Of a stretch of DNA of 64,000 nt, positions 23,101 through 37,400 are shown piece after piece (position 1 is the stretch's first letter; the number at the start of each line of letters is the position of its first letter). The position numbers and the translations under genes are program-made. A model generated the notes under the pieces. The model saw nothing but the letters and a program-made list of their open reading frames with translations, searched no databases and was not told the origin of the DNA. Origin of the DNA: Dasyornis broadbenti (lineage: Eukaryota > Chordata > Aves > Passeriformes > Dasyornithidae); the NCBI GenBank assembly GCA_013397935.1, contig VZRN01000631.1, forward strand, positions 2,743,484-2,807,483, written 5' to 3'.

Positions 23101-26100
23101 CCCTGTGTGGCTTTTCCTTCTCTTTGTTTTCCCTGCTTTCTCAAAAGCTGTAACAACTCCTCGGCTCTTTTTCCGGAAGGCTGCCAGCTTCTATAAACGG
23201 ACTCCAAACCTGGCAGGCAGCAGGCACAAGTCTGGTTGCAATATCCCTGCTTTGCCATCTATTTCTGCAGACACTTACTCCAATGCTTGCAAGCCAAGGG
23301 TATTTTCCTGCGGTTTATCTATTCCATCTCAAGCAGTAGGTAAGATAAATTCCTTCAGAGATGATTCCAACTCTCCCTCAGGTGATTCACATTACATGAA
23401 AGACTTCAAAAGAGTTTTTCCTCCCTGACATCGCCAGAGTTGCTCGTCAGTACCCCGCACACAAAACCCATGCTAATTTATTCAGTTCTCTTATCTCCCT
23501 CCTTTCACTCTCTCAGCTGATACAAGGCATGCCAAGTTCACGGTGCTCCCCTAATGCTGCACTGCTGTTCCCTTCCCCTTCCAAAGGGAACATTCTCTGT
23601 ATCTATTTAGCAAGATGGCTTTTAAAAATAGGAACACAAAATCCAGTGCTGAGTTCAGGATAGTTATGGGAGATACAGCAGGTGCAAATATTCTCTTACA
23701 CAGCATTTTCTGATGATATGACAAGGGAAAACTTCACTTCCAAAGGGCTTAGAAGGATTTTTCAGGGTAATTTTTATCCCAGTGTTTTCCAGATATGGAA
23801 AATCCCTTTCAGCCTACAAGTACTAGAAAATGTTTCAAAAGGCCAGACTGTACCAGACAAGACTGAGCTTTCTGAAAAGGGCCAGAAGGTGTCTGTGCCT
23901 CCTTAGTTGCATGTTGTCCTCAGACCTCCTACTTTCATCCATTTATTACTGTCACAGAATTCCCAGTCAGAGATACAGACTTTAAAGACAGCACAAGTTC
24001 AATATGTGGAAATAAATTCAGATAAAACACTTCTCAATTTAACATCGAATTTACTGAAATTTGGAGCTGGGCCCAGACATAGCCTTGCATACACACATAG
24101 CCCTGTACTTTGTGTGATGATTCAAAAAGTCAGCTCATGGTGTTTATAGTCAAAAATATCATTGAATAATTTTCTGGATGAGAAACATGCTACTGTTTCA
24201 TTTGGATGTTTTTTTCTCTCTTGCCTGATGCTGAATGCACACGAGTTAATTGGAGATCAGCTTTTAATTTTCTAGCACTGCAGTTTTTCTGTGTTATTAA
24301 TCCAACACATTAACATGGCAGTTGGTTGATCCTGCTGAACCTATTTCAAATCCAACCAAAGTCAGTCTAAAGATTTCCCTGCTTTGCAGTTTCTTCTACA
24401 CATCCACGGGATTTTTCTGTTCAGTGGCAGAAGCAGTGGGGAAGGTGTTTGTTCCCTGCAGAAGCAGACACAAGCTTTGGACAAGGTGCACAGGGCAGGG
24501 GAGGGGCAGTTAAACATCCACATATCCATATGAAGATATAAAGTGAAATTTAATCTCACTGTGAAGCACTCATACCTCAGTGCCCCCCTCAGAGGGTCAC
24601 CTACCCCTTCAGAAGGCAATACACTGATAAAATGACCTTGTGCATTCCTGCACGTGCATCTTGTGTCCTGTCCTGGGGTGCCCTACAAAGAAGTCCGGTG
24701 CTGACAAGATTTGAGTGTGCTTTGAAGGTGCTTTGGAATTGGTTAGAAAAGGCTCACAGACAGCAATGAGCTGCACAGGGCTCCTGGTTGAAAAGAGAAA
24801 GCTGGGAAGGGGAAAATTATTTGTTACTGAAGTGTGAAAGATTTTTACCATAAAGCCACAAAGTTGTCACTTTCAAATTACAACACAGGACTTCAGAATA
24901 CAGTATAAATGCTATTAAAGACTACTAGGAAAAAAAAAATAGTTTTCCCGAGCATTGACAGTGATTTCAAGTCGTTCACACAGCTTTTCCTTCTAATTTC
25001 TCCCTACAGTTTCATTTTCAAAGACCTCAGACATCTTACTGCTTCAACATTTTAGGAGCAGGTATCTCATCTATTATAGCAAAATAAAGCACCTAAGTCA
25101 AGGTCAGCTCCATTTATTCTACTATCAGTTACAGTAATGCTGCAAGCCAAAAATTTAAAGGCAAGTTCTGGAAATAAGACAATGCCTATTTACAAACAAT
25201 TACTAACTACAGACTAATTACGTAATTGTTTCCTCAGTTTTCAGGAATGCAATCTGTCTGCCCAGTCCTTCCTCAAACTGTGTCAAGTACTAAGAAGTTC
25301 TTCGTGCCATCTTTCAAGCTCAACTCTACACCAAAATGCTCTCAAACTACACATTTTTTTAAATGACAGAACGATTTGGGCACATCAGTGTTTTTCAGAT
25401 TCCTTGTGCTTAAAATATTCTGTTGAACTACCCAGAGTTCAAGAAGTTTTAGAGATGCTGTTTTTACTAACGCTGACAAATATGGCAAAAAGCCAAATCT
25501 GCCTCCTCCAGGCTTCAGAAGGCCAAGTAGGAATAAATGGAGACACGAATCAGCCCAGGAATGTGGGATTAGAAGATGTGCAATCAAATCTTAGCCTCAT
25601 TAGAATCATTACAGCAAAACTCCCATTGCATGTCTTCTGTGGGTTCAAGGGGAGCCCTCTCCTCCCAAAACATGAGGGATGGACCACTCCAATTTCCAGT
25701 GCTGCAAAATACTGGATGTCAAACCCAGCAAGGCAAATTACTAAATCCTTTTTGCAGGGCTGCTCTGCTTAATGTTGGCAGGCAGCATGCCTGGAGTATC
25801 AGACATTTCTCCCTGTCTCCCATTCCCTTATTTGACTTTGCTGACCCCAAGTGAGATATGGGGAATCACATCTCATCCCTGGGCACTCCAGTCCTGCCCA
25901 GTCCTCACTCTCCCAGACATCCCTGCTGGCGTGGGGGGATTTATTTAGAGGCACAGGAGTTCAAAGAGATTTTGCACCTTTTTATTAAAACAGAGATTCT
26001 CTGTGACCTGCAGGTAATCTCAGGGCAAGACCATTCTCCTGAAGTTCCTGCTCTGCTTCATGAACTACTTGTGCTGTGAACCTGATTCATCATTTTGTTG

Positions 26101-29100
26101 GCAATTGGAAAAGTCTGTATAATCTGCAATTCTACTCAGCTATTAAGACACTCAATGGACAGGAGTGACCCCAAGAATTTATAAGACCAGTTTCACAAAA
26201 ACTCACAATTGTTATCGCAAATCCATCAACAGCAAACACAGGACATGAATTTAACTTGCATGTTATTGAAATAACCTGCTAAGCATTAATATACAGGCAG
26301 CAATCAGTGTCTTAAGGGATATTTTCTTCTTCTAACACATCCAGTAGAAGCTTGAAATCCTCTCACTAGATAGGCAGAAAGGCTTTTTTTGTGTTTAAAA
26401 ATAGCACTAAAAGAAAACTACTTTGATTCCTCAGCACCAAGTGCTTAAGGTTGTTTACAAGTAATTGACAAAGCCCAAGAATCCAGTACAACACCCTTCT
26501 GTTATTTCCAAGCAGTTAAAACCAGACCTTTGAGAAGCAGCTTTTTTGGTGCCTTTTTATCCAGCTCTTTACAATTCTCCCTACAAATCGTCAGTCCTAT
26601 CTAAAAGGGAGAGGTCTGATTCCCACAAAAGGCTTAATAACGTCTCTAAAACTGGGATAAATGATACTGCTGGCCAAGCGGTTCCAGACAAAGGAAGTTT
26701 GTGCAAGGGATATCTCCAAAGTGACCCCAAACACGCTGTCAGATGCTGCCTTGCTCGGGAAGGGAGAACACTGCGGAGGGCACTTTCTCCAAACTCTCTC
26801 TTGGCTGAGGCCTGAGGACAAAACATACCAAGGCCATAGGAAGGGATCCCAAGGATTTGGGGGCTTTGGATCAGCTCTGTGAGGCTCTGAATTATGGAGG
26901 AGCCGAAAGTCAGTAACGAACCAAAAACATTTCAAGGCTTCCTCGTCTCAACTGTTGCTTTAACACTGGTAGAAAAACATCCATATTTAAAGCACATGGC
27001 TAAAAAATGGATCTTCCCCAGATGCTCTGCTTATCTTCTGAATAACCTCTTGAAAAGAAACAGAAAGAACTATATTTGAAGGATGAATGAATAAGTCATT
27101 ATTATTAGCAGTATCATAGTGTGTTCTTATATTCCACTGATGAAGGTAATAGCTATGGAAAAGTGTCAGGAAAAATGAATCTCCATAGCTACAGAAAAAG
27201 TTCTTTAAGAGCAGAAATTGATCTGTGCAAAGGCACAATTCAAAAATTAAACCAACTCTGGACTAATTTCAAATGTTCTTACCCAGGAATTTCTGTCACA
27301 GCTGTACCAGTGACAGCTGCAAATGTTTGGAGGAAGAAAATCACAACTTTAATAAAATTGCTGTGCATGGAACAGCACTCACTAAGGAACAGTCAGAAGT
27401 ACATTTATGAAGTGCAGAGACAAATCTCTCCAAATAAGGACAGCAGATAATTAAAAATACACATCCCCCACTGGAACAGGCACTGCACAGGGAAACAGGG
27501 CTCACTGTGGACAAGAAGAAACATGAAGGTGAGTGAATGTGCAGACTCTGGAAAGACTAAGTCACTACAAAAGGAAACTGGTCAGAACAGAAACAGCAAA
27601 CATGGGGAGGGCATGTTTTTGTTCAAATTTTACTGAAAGTTTGGTTTCCTACAATGATCTTGGCTGTTGGCTGGTTTAGTTGCAGTAGCAAAACACAAAC
27701 AAAACAGGAAATTCCACAGTTGTCTAAATCAAAAAGTGGACAGAAGAAAAGGAAAATGACAAAAATTTGAATGACCTTTGGCAGAAATTCAAGTGGAAAA
27801 ATTGAGTTCAGTTGATGTTTTTGTGATTTCCTTTTAAAATTCTCTTTAAGAGATTTTTCTTATTGGTATTTTATTTCAATGCTTTGTTGAGAGAATATCT
27901 TGCATTTACATCCTTAAGCACAACACTCCAGTTTTTTATCACTTAAAGCAGCTGCTGATAGGGTATTAGGAGTTGTTTTTCAGTATTAGGTAATTTACAA
28001 CTTGAAAATCTCAGTGAACTCCATCCACACTGAAAGTGTGACAGCACCTGTCAGCCTGAATTAGTTTTCTTTTGGGATCATGCTGATCAGAGTACGCCAA
28101 CAAAGGCACTAAAAAGCATCAAAGCAAAAACAATCACCTCTGAATTAGGAGGCCTCTTCCCATCAGTGACTGTTGACATTTCCTTGAGGACTGGGCAGGT
28201 GGAAGCCTCGCTGGGTTGCATTTTTTGTGTGCACTAAGAGCACTCATTGACTTCAACCAGGAACAACAGGACCGAAAACAGGGAGCACAGAGGGATCAAG
28301 GCCTGTGCAAAACTCAAATGTAACAGCAATAAAGCTACACAACGTCTGATGACTGGCAAGGGAGAGAATATGACTGAGAAATTGTCCTGTATTCCTCCTT
28401 GGTGTGTAACTTATTCAAGCACAACCCTGAAGAAAATCATCAACGTGTCTTTTATACGTGTATGAACAATGTTATCATATATAACGTGTCAAAAATTGTT
28501 GTTGCATGTGAGTTTCACAGGAAATAAGTCTCGTAACTATTATTTTTTAAGCTCCCATGATGAGCAGCCACGCAGCAGTGACCCCAGCACTGGGGAACCG
28601 GGCCTTTTTTATTCTCCCAACAAGAGAAAAAAATGTTTCTCTGTGTGTAAAATAAAAGCAGGTAGATAGATCTAAAATATGGCAGAACAACAAAATCTTA
28701 TCTGCAGCTAAAATATGAGATGAAGTTAAACAGGGGGAGAAAAAAAGTAAAAGAAATCTACATCTTCCTATTTGAACAAGCACTTGTGTCCCTGTGTTTC
28801 ACCTGCCAGCTCCAGCTGCGAGCAGCAATTCCACACACTCTGCTCACAGGCTGCTGCTATTGTCTTGGGGGACTTTTGTTTAGTCTGCGCTACATGGCTG
28901 CATTTTAAAATAATAATAAAAGAGAACTCTGTGTTATCAGAACTCATGCCAAGCAACTATAAAGAATTTTGATGGCTCTTTCATTTCATATGAGGCTTTA
29001 ATCTGCAACAATTACTTCTTCCAGCATGTGTGTGTTCCCTCTTTGCGACTGACAGGGAATACAAAAGCCGGGATAAATTATATTGGCTACAAGCCACTTG

Positions 29101-32100
29101 GATATGACCTTTTCATTGAAATGTTTAAAGCATTGGCTGCTCCTGAGGTTTAATCCTCAGTTCCTCACTTGGGCAAAATGCTTATGGATCTGGAACTTTT
29201 ACTACAATGGATTAATTGAGCCATTTATTTCTGCTCCCTTGCTTCCCCAGACAATCTGATCATGTGTCGCTGACTCGAGCACGCACCTTCATGAGATCAA
29301 CAAAAAAGAGGGCGAGTTGCAGTTATTTCTATATTTCTTTCATGTCACAACCTGTGAATAGCAGGTAGGATGTAAAACATCTGGAAGAGAGTTAACGTGC
29401 TCCAAATAATGCAGGATTCTTTGCACAAATATTCTTCCAATAAAGCAAGTCCTTGTGTTTGTGTCCACCACTGGACTCACTGCTAAAATTAATATTTTAA
29501 CAAGATGTCACTGAAGTTATTGTGTTGTTATAGTAACTTTTCATGGGTTTAGATTCTTACTGCTTTTAAAACTGAATAAATAAATTAGCATAAGAGGAAA
29601 AGATATTTTACTGAGACAACTCAGTGTCCATTACCACAAAGCAAATATTCAAGAATCACTTCTAAATGACCACTAGGTGCCATTTTCAGTTTATGGCTGA
29701 CTTGTGATTTTTAAAAAGTTTTTTTAACCTCTTATCCAAATGATCCTAGATATCCTTGGCTTCTGAGGATACTGCAAACCACAGAATTACTTGGAATCCA
29801 AGACTGCAAACAAAGCTCTTGGATTGCTTGTGGCTGTAGATATCAGCAATGTCACAGCAAAACTAAAGTTGATGGGTTTATAGATTAACAATAAATCTCC
29901 CTAAAGAACTCAGAGAAACCCCAACCCACCAGTGCTACCACTGAAAAATCACCTCTGTGGGAAAAAAAGTGTGTAAATGATACGTCAGAAAAAAATTGAA
30001 TCTCTGCCTGTGTCTGACTGAACTCAAAGCTGCTGTTGGAGCAGACAGGTTGTTCTGGAGCAGTCCTTCCTCCCAGGATATGAACAGGATCTGTTCTGTT
30101 TGCAGGGAAAAGGGATCTTTTCCAAATGGCTGCACTGGAGGTAATTTTCCATGCAGTTTTCACAGGCTGCAGTGACTAACACTGCAAGCAAAGAAGGTGA
30201 AAGTTGAGTGTTTAAGCCACTAAGGCAATTCTGCAAAGGCACAGATCCTCAGCCAACAGCAAAATAACTCCTTTTGCTGACCAACTAAAGTTACAACAAC
30301 TTTGTAGATTTCTCTGTTCAAAGTTCAAAATATAAAGCAGAATATATTTGAGATATTTTCTTCTTATAAAAAAAAAAAAAAATCTGTAACTTAAATAGAT
30401 GCCTGCTCTTCCAGAAGGGCTCTTCCCCAGCAATGGCCAGAGGGTGGTGTGGTATAAAAAAGCCAGGGGTAAGATTAGGGTAAGATTTAATTCTTCAGTT
30501 TTAGAAACAAGTGGTGTTCCAGCTGGATCAGCCACCAGCAGAATAATTGTCAAAGTTTAACTTTATTAATGTCCATTGTGTAAGTTACACTGCAATGAGG
30601 TTAAAAGGGAACGTTCACAGCTACCTCAGAGCTGCTGCTGTTTGTCCTGGTCTGACTCTTGATGCAAAACTTTCCCTGCAACACAGAGTAGCAGCTCTTT
30701 AATGAGGCTCTCCCAGCTTTTCTGAAAAGCTTAAGCAGTACAAACATTTAAGAGATTTCTCAATGCTCAGAGGTGGCTTTCACATCCAAAACACTCAGTG
30801 TGACATCACCCAACTTTACAGCAGCTGTTCCAACCTTAAAGTTTCACAGTCATTCAAAGCTACGTGAACTCCTAAACCCACTGACGGTGACAGCTCTGCA
30901 CGAAGGCTTTGCTTCACCATCCTAATACAATTAAGCCTTAAAGCTCAGATCCCTTCCAGCATTGCAGACGGACAGGCTGCCAGTCTGTGCAGAACATCTG
31001 TCCCAAGGGGCCTCCAACACCGCAAGGTCTTGACAACAAACAGCCCATAGGACTGCAGCTTTGTATTGTGGCCAACAGGGAATTAGGAAGTTTGACGTGC
31101 AAGAAAACATTAGTGGGCTAATTGTTGAGCAATTATTTATTCAAACCTGCATTCTGGAATTGCTCAAAACTTCTGATGTTTTTCTGTGGTCACTATGGGA
31201 GAAGGAGAGCAACTCTCCAAAAGCTCCCTCAACAAAACACCGTGAAGTCTTCACTACCTTTAACCAACCATTCCTGCCTGCACCTTTCAGCTGTGCTGAC
31301 ATAGCCAGGGAAGAGAATTGGTGTCTATTGACCATAAAAATCACACCCTCAAATTAAGGATAGTGCTAAACAAGTCATTTTGTGGGTAATTCTCAGCCTC
31401 ATCTTCTGAACAATCCTGTGATCTACTGCCAAATTTATTCTAGTGTTGACTTAAAGAAAGAGTTGGAGGCTGAAAACCCTTCATGACTTATTTTTAGTGC
31501 ACATTTTTGTACAAATGCATTATTGTTTGTAAGTGTTGTCAGTATAAAAGGACAAATAACAAATGCCAGATACATGGTTTGGAAAAAAAAAAAAAATCAA
31601 ATCACCAAATTCCTGGAACTGCAGTTTTAATATGAATTCTTCGTAATTTTAGCCTAATAAATTAAAACCCTCACAAATTTGGTAATATTTACCATGACTT
31701 AACATCTCGGGTCACACTAGAATTCATCAAAATGCTGTAATTAATCATTTTGATGGATGTGAATCTGGCAAATGTGCAAACTGTCAGACACACCCACGGA
31801 CACCATGAGAGGAGAGTTCTGCCAGTATTTTCTTTACTTCTATAAACAATCTCTCATTTAAAGTGTTTAACTGCTTGCTAAACACTTGTAAAGGTAGGAT
31901 ACTGAAATAATGTAGCAGCAAGCAAATTGTAAATCAAAGCCTTGAGTTCCTCTCATCATCAATAATCTGTTTTGCTCATGTAATGAGAAACAAAATGTTA
32001 CATCCTAAGAGATCTGTCAAAAACTTCAATTAAATAAACATGACCCCTACAGTGAATAAAGTTCATTCTAAACATAACTCAGCAGAAGTCTTCAGGTTCA

Positions 32101-34384
32101 TATTTATCACAGTCAAATTTCATTTTTATTCTGCTAATGATTTAATTTGGTGCTCAGAAACTGAAAGTGCCATTAAATAAATGCAGGGAGTATCCCTGCA
32201 TGGGAGCCTAAATGAATTTGAGAGCTCCTCCTTGATCTAAAGCAGTTTTCTTGTCAGTCTTGATAAAAAGAGTAGGACTAGAGAGTGGTACTCAAATTAC
32301 ACCCATATTGTGTAGTTCCTCCTCAGGATCCTAGAGACCAGGGAAGTAAACACTGAATTACTGAGCTGAAACGGAGAACAAGTTCTAACAGCCTTGCACT
32401 CTTCAGCTAAACAGGGAGAAAGTCACTTGAATTCAGCTGCTCTTTTCTCTCAGCAGGGGTTGTTTTCTGTGGCGTAAAGAGACTTGGACGTGGGAAAACG
32501 TTCTAAATATTAAACACTTCTGAAAACTCTCCAAGGTGTCTTTCTGTCCCTCAATAGATCTCAAAATGTGACCACTGAATGTCATTTTTAATTGGGCCTT
32601 TGACAAAACCAAACAGGAGGAAAAAGAAAATATGAAAAAGTTATTTATAATAAAGGGATAATGAAAGTTGGTTTGTTGAGGGTTTTTTTGGAGAAAAAAG
32701 TATGCTCAGCACCTCAATACCTTATAACACAAGGACCCAACCTCCAAGTGATCCCTCAAAGATGAGCAGACACGGAACATCCGTGGAACTTCTTGTTTGA
32801 ATATCTCCCTCAAAATGGTGTTCAACTAATAGATATTAGAAATGGGAAATATTAAAAAGTTTAAATCCAGTTCTGGCCACATTACAACTGCTGAAGTTGG
32901 CAGTAACACACTGACTCCAAGTGTATTCTCAAGAGCAGTGCCCTGTATATAATAATCACAAATATGCAACGCTGGGTGTGACTGCTCTCATTTCTTTTGT
33001 TTTGATTTGTCCTTGACTGCTCAGGGACAAAAATCACTCCAATATTCTGTGCCATTTGTCATCTCAGAAGTGATTATCTGCTACAGCAAGAAAACTCCAG
33101 CCATGCAAAAACCAGTAGTAGTAAAGCAAGCTGGAGAGAACCTACTGCTCATGCTATTAAATGTTTATAAACTACACATGCTCCAGTAGTCAGTGTGAAA
33201 ATAAATTTCTCGTCAGGTTTGTAGGCTCAGAACCACAGAGAAAGTAAAGCATTAAGCAGGTAATACAGTCATATCGATGTATAATGGACACCTCAAGCCA
33301 TCAGGATTTTTTCACCTCCGCTGAACTTTATTCCCTTGCATCCTTTTCCCTGTTGTCTGGCCAGAACTAAAATAAAGGATTTAGAGTTGATGTGCACACA
33401 AATTCCCTCATTCTCTCACCATGAACTTGTGTATAAATGAAGAGCTAACAACAAACCCCATCTATTTTGTCAAAAATAACAGCACTTGAGGACTGTGAGT
33501 TCAGATTTGTATGAACCAATGTGGTAGCTGGTGACATCTGAAAATACTTTTGTCTTACCCTGGCAGAGATGCAAGCAATTGTGTCAGAACTGTGCTGCAG
33601 TCCCAGTCAAGCAAAAGACCCAAACAAAGGAATTGCAGGATAATGTGAACAAGCAGCAACATTTACAGCTGGGTGGCACAACCTTAGAATAGATAATTTA
33701 TCAGGGCAGGAAGATCCAAGGGTCCTGGGTGTAGATCCATTCCACAAGAAAGACATGGAATCACCCAATTGCCTCAAAACCCACTTTACCTACGAGGTCA
33801 CATTACTTTGATGTTTAAGCTCCAGACAAGCCCTTAACCTACTTTGAAAGTTCCCAGTGGAGCACATGCTCCAGTTCTACAGGGAGGAGAAGAGAGAAAA
33901 ATCCCAAGTCTGCTTTACCTGAGGGAATGGATGTGGGCACAGGGAGCACAAGGTAAGAGGGAAAAATAAGGCCCAACATCGCACGTGCTCCAAGAGCATT
34001 CCTGTAAGCACAGCTCCAGCCACGTGTGTTCCTTACTGCTGCAGAAAACGTGCTTCTCCAAATGTCTTTTGAAGCAGAAGAGGAGCCAGAAGATCCTCAG
34101 GACTCTGGATTCCTCTCCACTTCCCAGCCCTATCCCAATGCCAGCCGCTTTCTGAGCAGGGAATGCAACATTATTACCCCCATCAGCCAGCAAAACGCAA
34201 CCTTCTCACAGGATTTGGAGCCCTGAGGCCTTAGGGGAAGATGCTCAAAATTTTATTGTGCTCTGCTTCTTTCTGTGTTGAGCAACAGGTCCCAACCTTC
34301 CAGCCATTTTCCCTGAAGGGTGAATTCAGCAGTATGCAAAGAGTTTTTAAGGTTTAACACTTTCAAATCCCAAGTCAAATGTAA
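20180..34384. other. Intergenic, no gene recognised
   Basis: About 14 kb. It contains the CpG-rich patch at 20.43-20.82 kb and AT-rich unique blocks near 28.95-29.35 kb and 31.65-31.80 kb that may be regulatory. The many open frames of 60-120 codons carry no recognisable protein motifs. Confidence 0.6.
20430..20820. promoter_or_regulatory. CpG-rich patch (possible promoter or small CpG island)
   Basis: By eye about 60% G+C with roughly 20 CpG in under 400 bp, against AT-rich neighbours almost devoid of CpG. It is open on both strands for over 120 codons, as GC-rich DNA often is, but no protein is recognised. It could be the promoter of an unannotated non-coding transcript, a GC-rich retrocopy, or a chance island. 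Confidence 0.35.
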
Positions 34385-34426
34385 GTCAAATTTGCTGTGG
34401 TCAGCACTTTCCACAGCAAATTTGAC
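34385..34426. repeat. Perfect inverted repeat, 16-bp arms
   Basis: Left arm GTCAAATTTGCTGTGG (34385-34400), loop TCAGCACTTT, right arm CCACAGCAAATTTGAC (34411-34426), with perfect complementarity. The pairing does not extend beyond the arms, so the 42-base hairpin is short for a microRNA precursor. The left arm is preceded by a partial direct copy (AAGTCAAATG at 34372). Confidence 0.95.
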
Positions 34427-37400
34427 AAGATGCTTGCTTCATGCTAAAATCCAAGAAATCCTCTTTTACAAAATTATTCTTTCCAGTAGTATCCATAACG
34501 TGCCAGCAGTTTCCAAACACCCTGTTCTTGCCTTGAAAAGTTCACAGTGCCTGCAATAAAGGCCATGGGAGAGGGCACACCCATACCACCGGCCTCGAAC
34601 AGAAACTCAAACACAATAACTTTGTCTGGAACCTGTGGAATTCTTTTCTGCTGCGTGGAGTGGTACCACTGTTGTATCCCATCCCCCTGAGCAGAGGGGT
34701 TCTCATCGCTCAAAGGTGCCAAAATAATATGGCACAGTTCTGTTGTGACTAACTTTTACAAAGAGGATAATCCTTCACAAGTTTCAGCCATCGTGAGTTC
34801 GGCCCATCACCTTCAATAACTCCACTAAAATGTTCTTCACTGTGTTCTGTTGTCCAGACAAACAAATATATGGAGACAAAACAGGTTAAAAAAAAAATGC
34901 AACAGTGTGAAGAAATGAGTACTCACATAAATCATTTCAAGATGAAGTCAATGTAATTTTGATCCCACCCCACCCCAAATATTTTTTATGTTTGGGTGGC
35001 AGTGGGACCTAAGATCAAATGCCTATCACTTATCTAAGGTACAAACCCAAATGCTTTCTTTAAACCAGTTTGAAAATATTACTTGAAATTTGTAAAATAA
35101 ACCAATCTTTCCTAGAAAAAAAAAAAAAAAACAAAGTCACAATTCAGTCACCACCTTGCCCTCCTCAACAGCACAGGTGAGTTTATGCAGTGGATCAACG
35201 CTGAGCTGCAGAGTCATAACTCCATCATTCATGATAACTCATAAAGAAAAAAAAATTCCACAAGAGAAAGATTCTTGCTGCACTTTGGGAATTATGTGAA
35301 ATATTGTATGTTTATCCAAACAAAATAAAGCCCCTGAGCCTCTAGGAAAAGGTTTATTTCTAGAGAAGTATGAACGCTGAAACAGAGGCTCAAAAAGCTC
35401 CATGCAAATAACCATATCGAGATGCTTTCCCATTCACCAATACCTCACAAACATCTGAATCAAACACGAAGCAAGAACCTGGCATAAAACTCTCCTCTGT
35501 GGGTAATAAAATGTAAAATATTGCCTCAGTTCTAATTAGATTATCACATGAAAGGGAAAACCTTTAAAGGCAAACTACATTAATTTAATCTGTATTCCTC
35601 TTTCAGAATTATATTAGGATTTCATCCTGGGAGATGCATGACAATCCCAGAAGCTAAAGACTTCTAAATACCAAACAGCAACAGTTTCATGGTAAAATAG
35701 TGAAGGTTTTTGCATCCGTTTGGATGAAAGAGCTGAACATCACGTGACATCATCAGAAACTGGGTGATTTTAGTCCAAAAGAACAATTTGTTTCAAGGAA
35801 ATTCCTTGTTTAGGAGGAAAAATGCACCATATGACAACAAGCAGGGTAGAGCCAGGATTTTGGTGCCTGCTAGCACAGAGAACGCAGCTGTAACTACAGG
35901 GAAAGTCACCTTGGAGTGTAATGCAATTCCCAGACCATTCAAGGCCCAGAAGAAATCCATTTACAGCTAAGAACTATTTAAATATCACACGCAAGAGAAT
36001 GCTGGGGAAATGAAAATGGACTATTATGAGAAGGGAAATGAGGAAATACAGCTCAGGGATTCTTTGGTTGATTGAGAAGGAAGTTGTGAACGATGCCTGA
36101 TGTGGGGCACTGTGCTCTTTTGAATTATCAAGGTGGGGGAAAACTCCTGCAATATCCTTTCATAATGTTCCAATTTTCAGACAATTCTCGGGCCTTCCAA
36201 GCATTTGCACAATAAGGTTTTAACTTTGTTGTAGGAAACTCCTATAACAAAATCCTGTATGAGGTCTTGTGAAAAGGAAGATGGTACTGATTTAAAAATA
36301 AATCTGATTACACTGACTTTGGTCAGTGAAACTCTCACTGAAATACTCACAAGCACAAAGTGTTCTCCATCAGAATATTTTATGGCTCCAGCTCACTTGC
36401 CCATCTGCTTGACACCTTCTGTTTAGGTTAGTTCCTCTTCTTCATTTGAATGAAATCACACATCTGGCACTCCAGCCATTAACAAACTTTTCCTCTTAAC
36501 CCTGGTTCTACAGTTTCTTTTGGGGCCACCACAAACACTTCTTTTCCCCCCATTATCATTTTAATACAGCTTTACATAATTTTAATAAGAAAAAAATTTC
36601 CTACATGTCAAGTTTCAGAAGTAATTTTAATGTTAGAGCTAGAGGCTGCAAATTACTAGAAATTGGGATCTATAAAAAAAAAAAATCAGCAAATAAATTC
36701 TCAATGTGCTATTTGTGATGTGATCACAAAAAGCAGCAAACTGTTCCTTGTAAAAAAAAAAATATCTTATCTTCTAAGTACATTTGTATCTTAGAACAAT
36801 TCCAGACATGTGACATTGTGCAAAGAAAAAAAACCCCACGAATAGTATCTACCAAGGCTGAGCTCTGTTTTTCCAAGTTTTCTAATCAGGCAAAACTAAA
36901 GATCCTAAATTTCTTATTAGCGGAAAAAAAGTCTATTTTGCTCAAAGAATGCACTTCTACACATAAATCACTTTATCAAAACTACAGATGCAGTGCCTAG
37001 CGTCTGTACAACAGAATGTTTAATTCATTTGCTTGGTCCAGATCTTTGTTTTAGTGAAAAGAAGTAGAAATTAATTTTCTGTGAGGAATAAATCCCGAAC
37101 AACTCTTAAATCAGGGTCCACAGCAGTGGCCCAGTAAGGACACCTGACATGCAGATTAGTCCCAAGAGGAATGTTTTATTGATTAGAGCCTGTCATATGA
37201 CAGTCCCTCTGCTATTTATGTACAATTAGCATCAAGTTTCATCCTGGGCTACTGCCACTTTGGATTTCATTTGACTTGGATCTGACTACATACACACAAA
37301 TGTGTCTCCTACAGTCGCGTTCCTTGCTGTGGGAGCTGTTTTCCCTTGAAATTGCTGGGATATATTTTCAAAAAGGGCCTAAAAATGCTGCAATTCATAA

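Noticed and set aside
29437..29460. CCAATAAAG as a third LTR poly(A) region
   Set aside because: No CCAAT or TATA arrangement and no plausible LTR ends were found around it.
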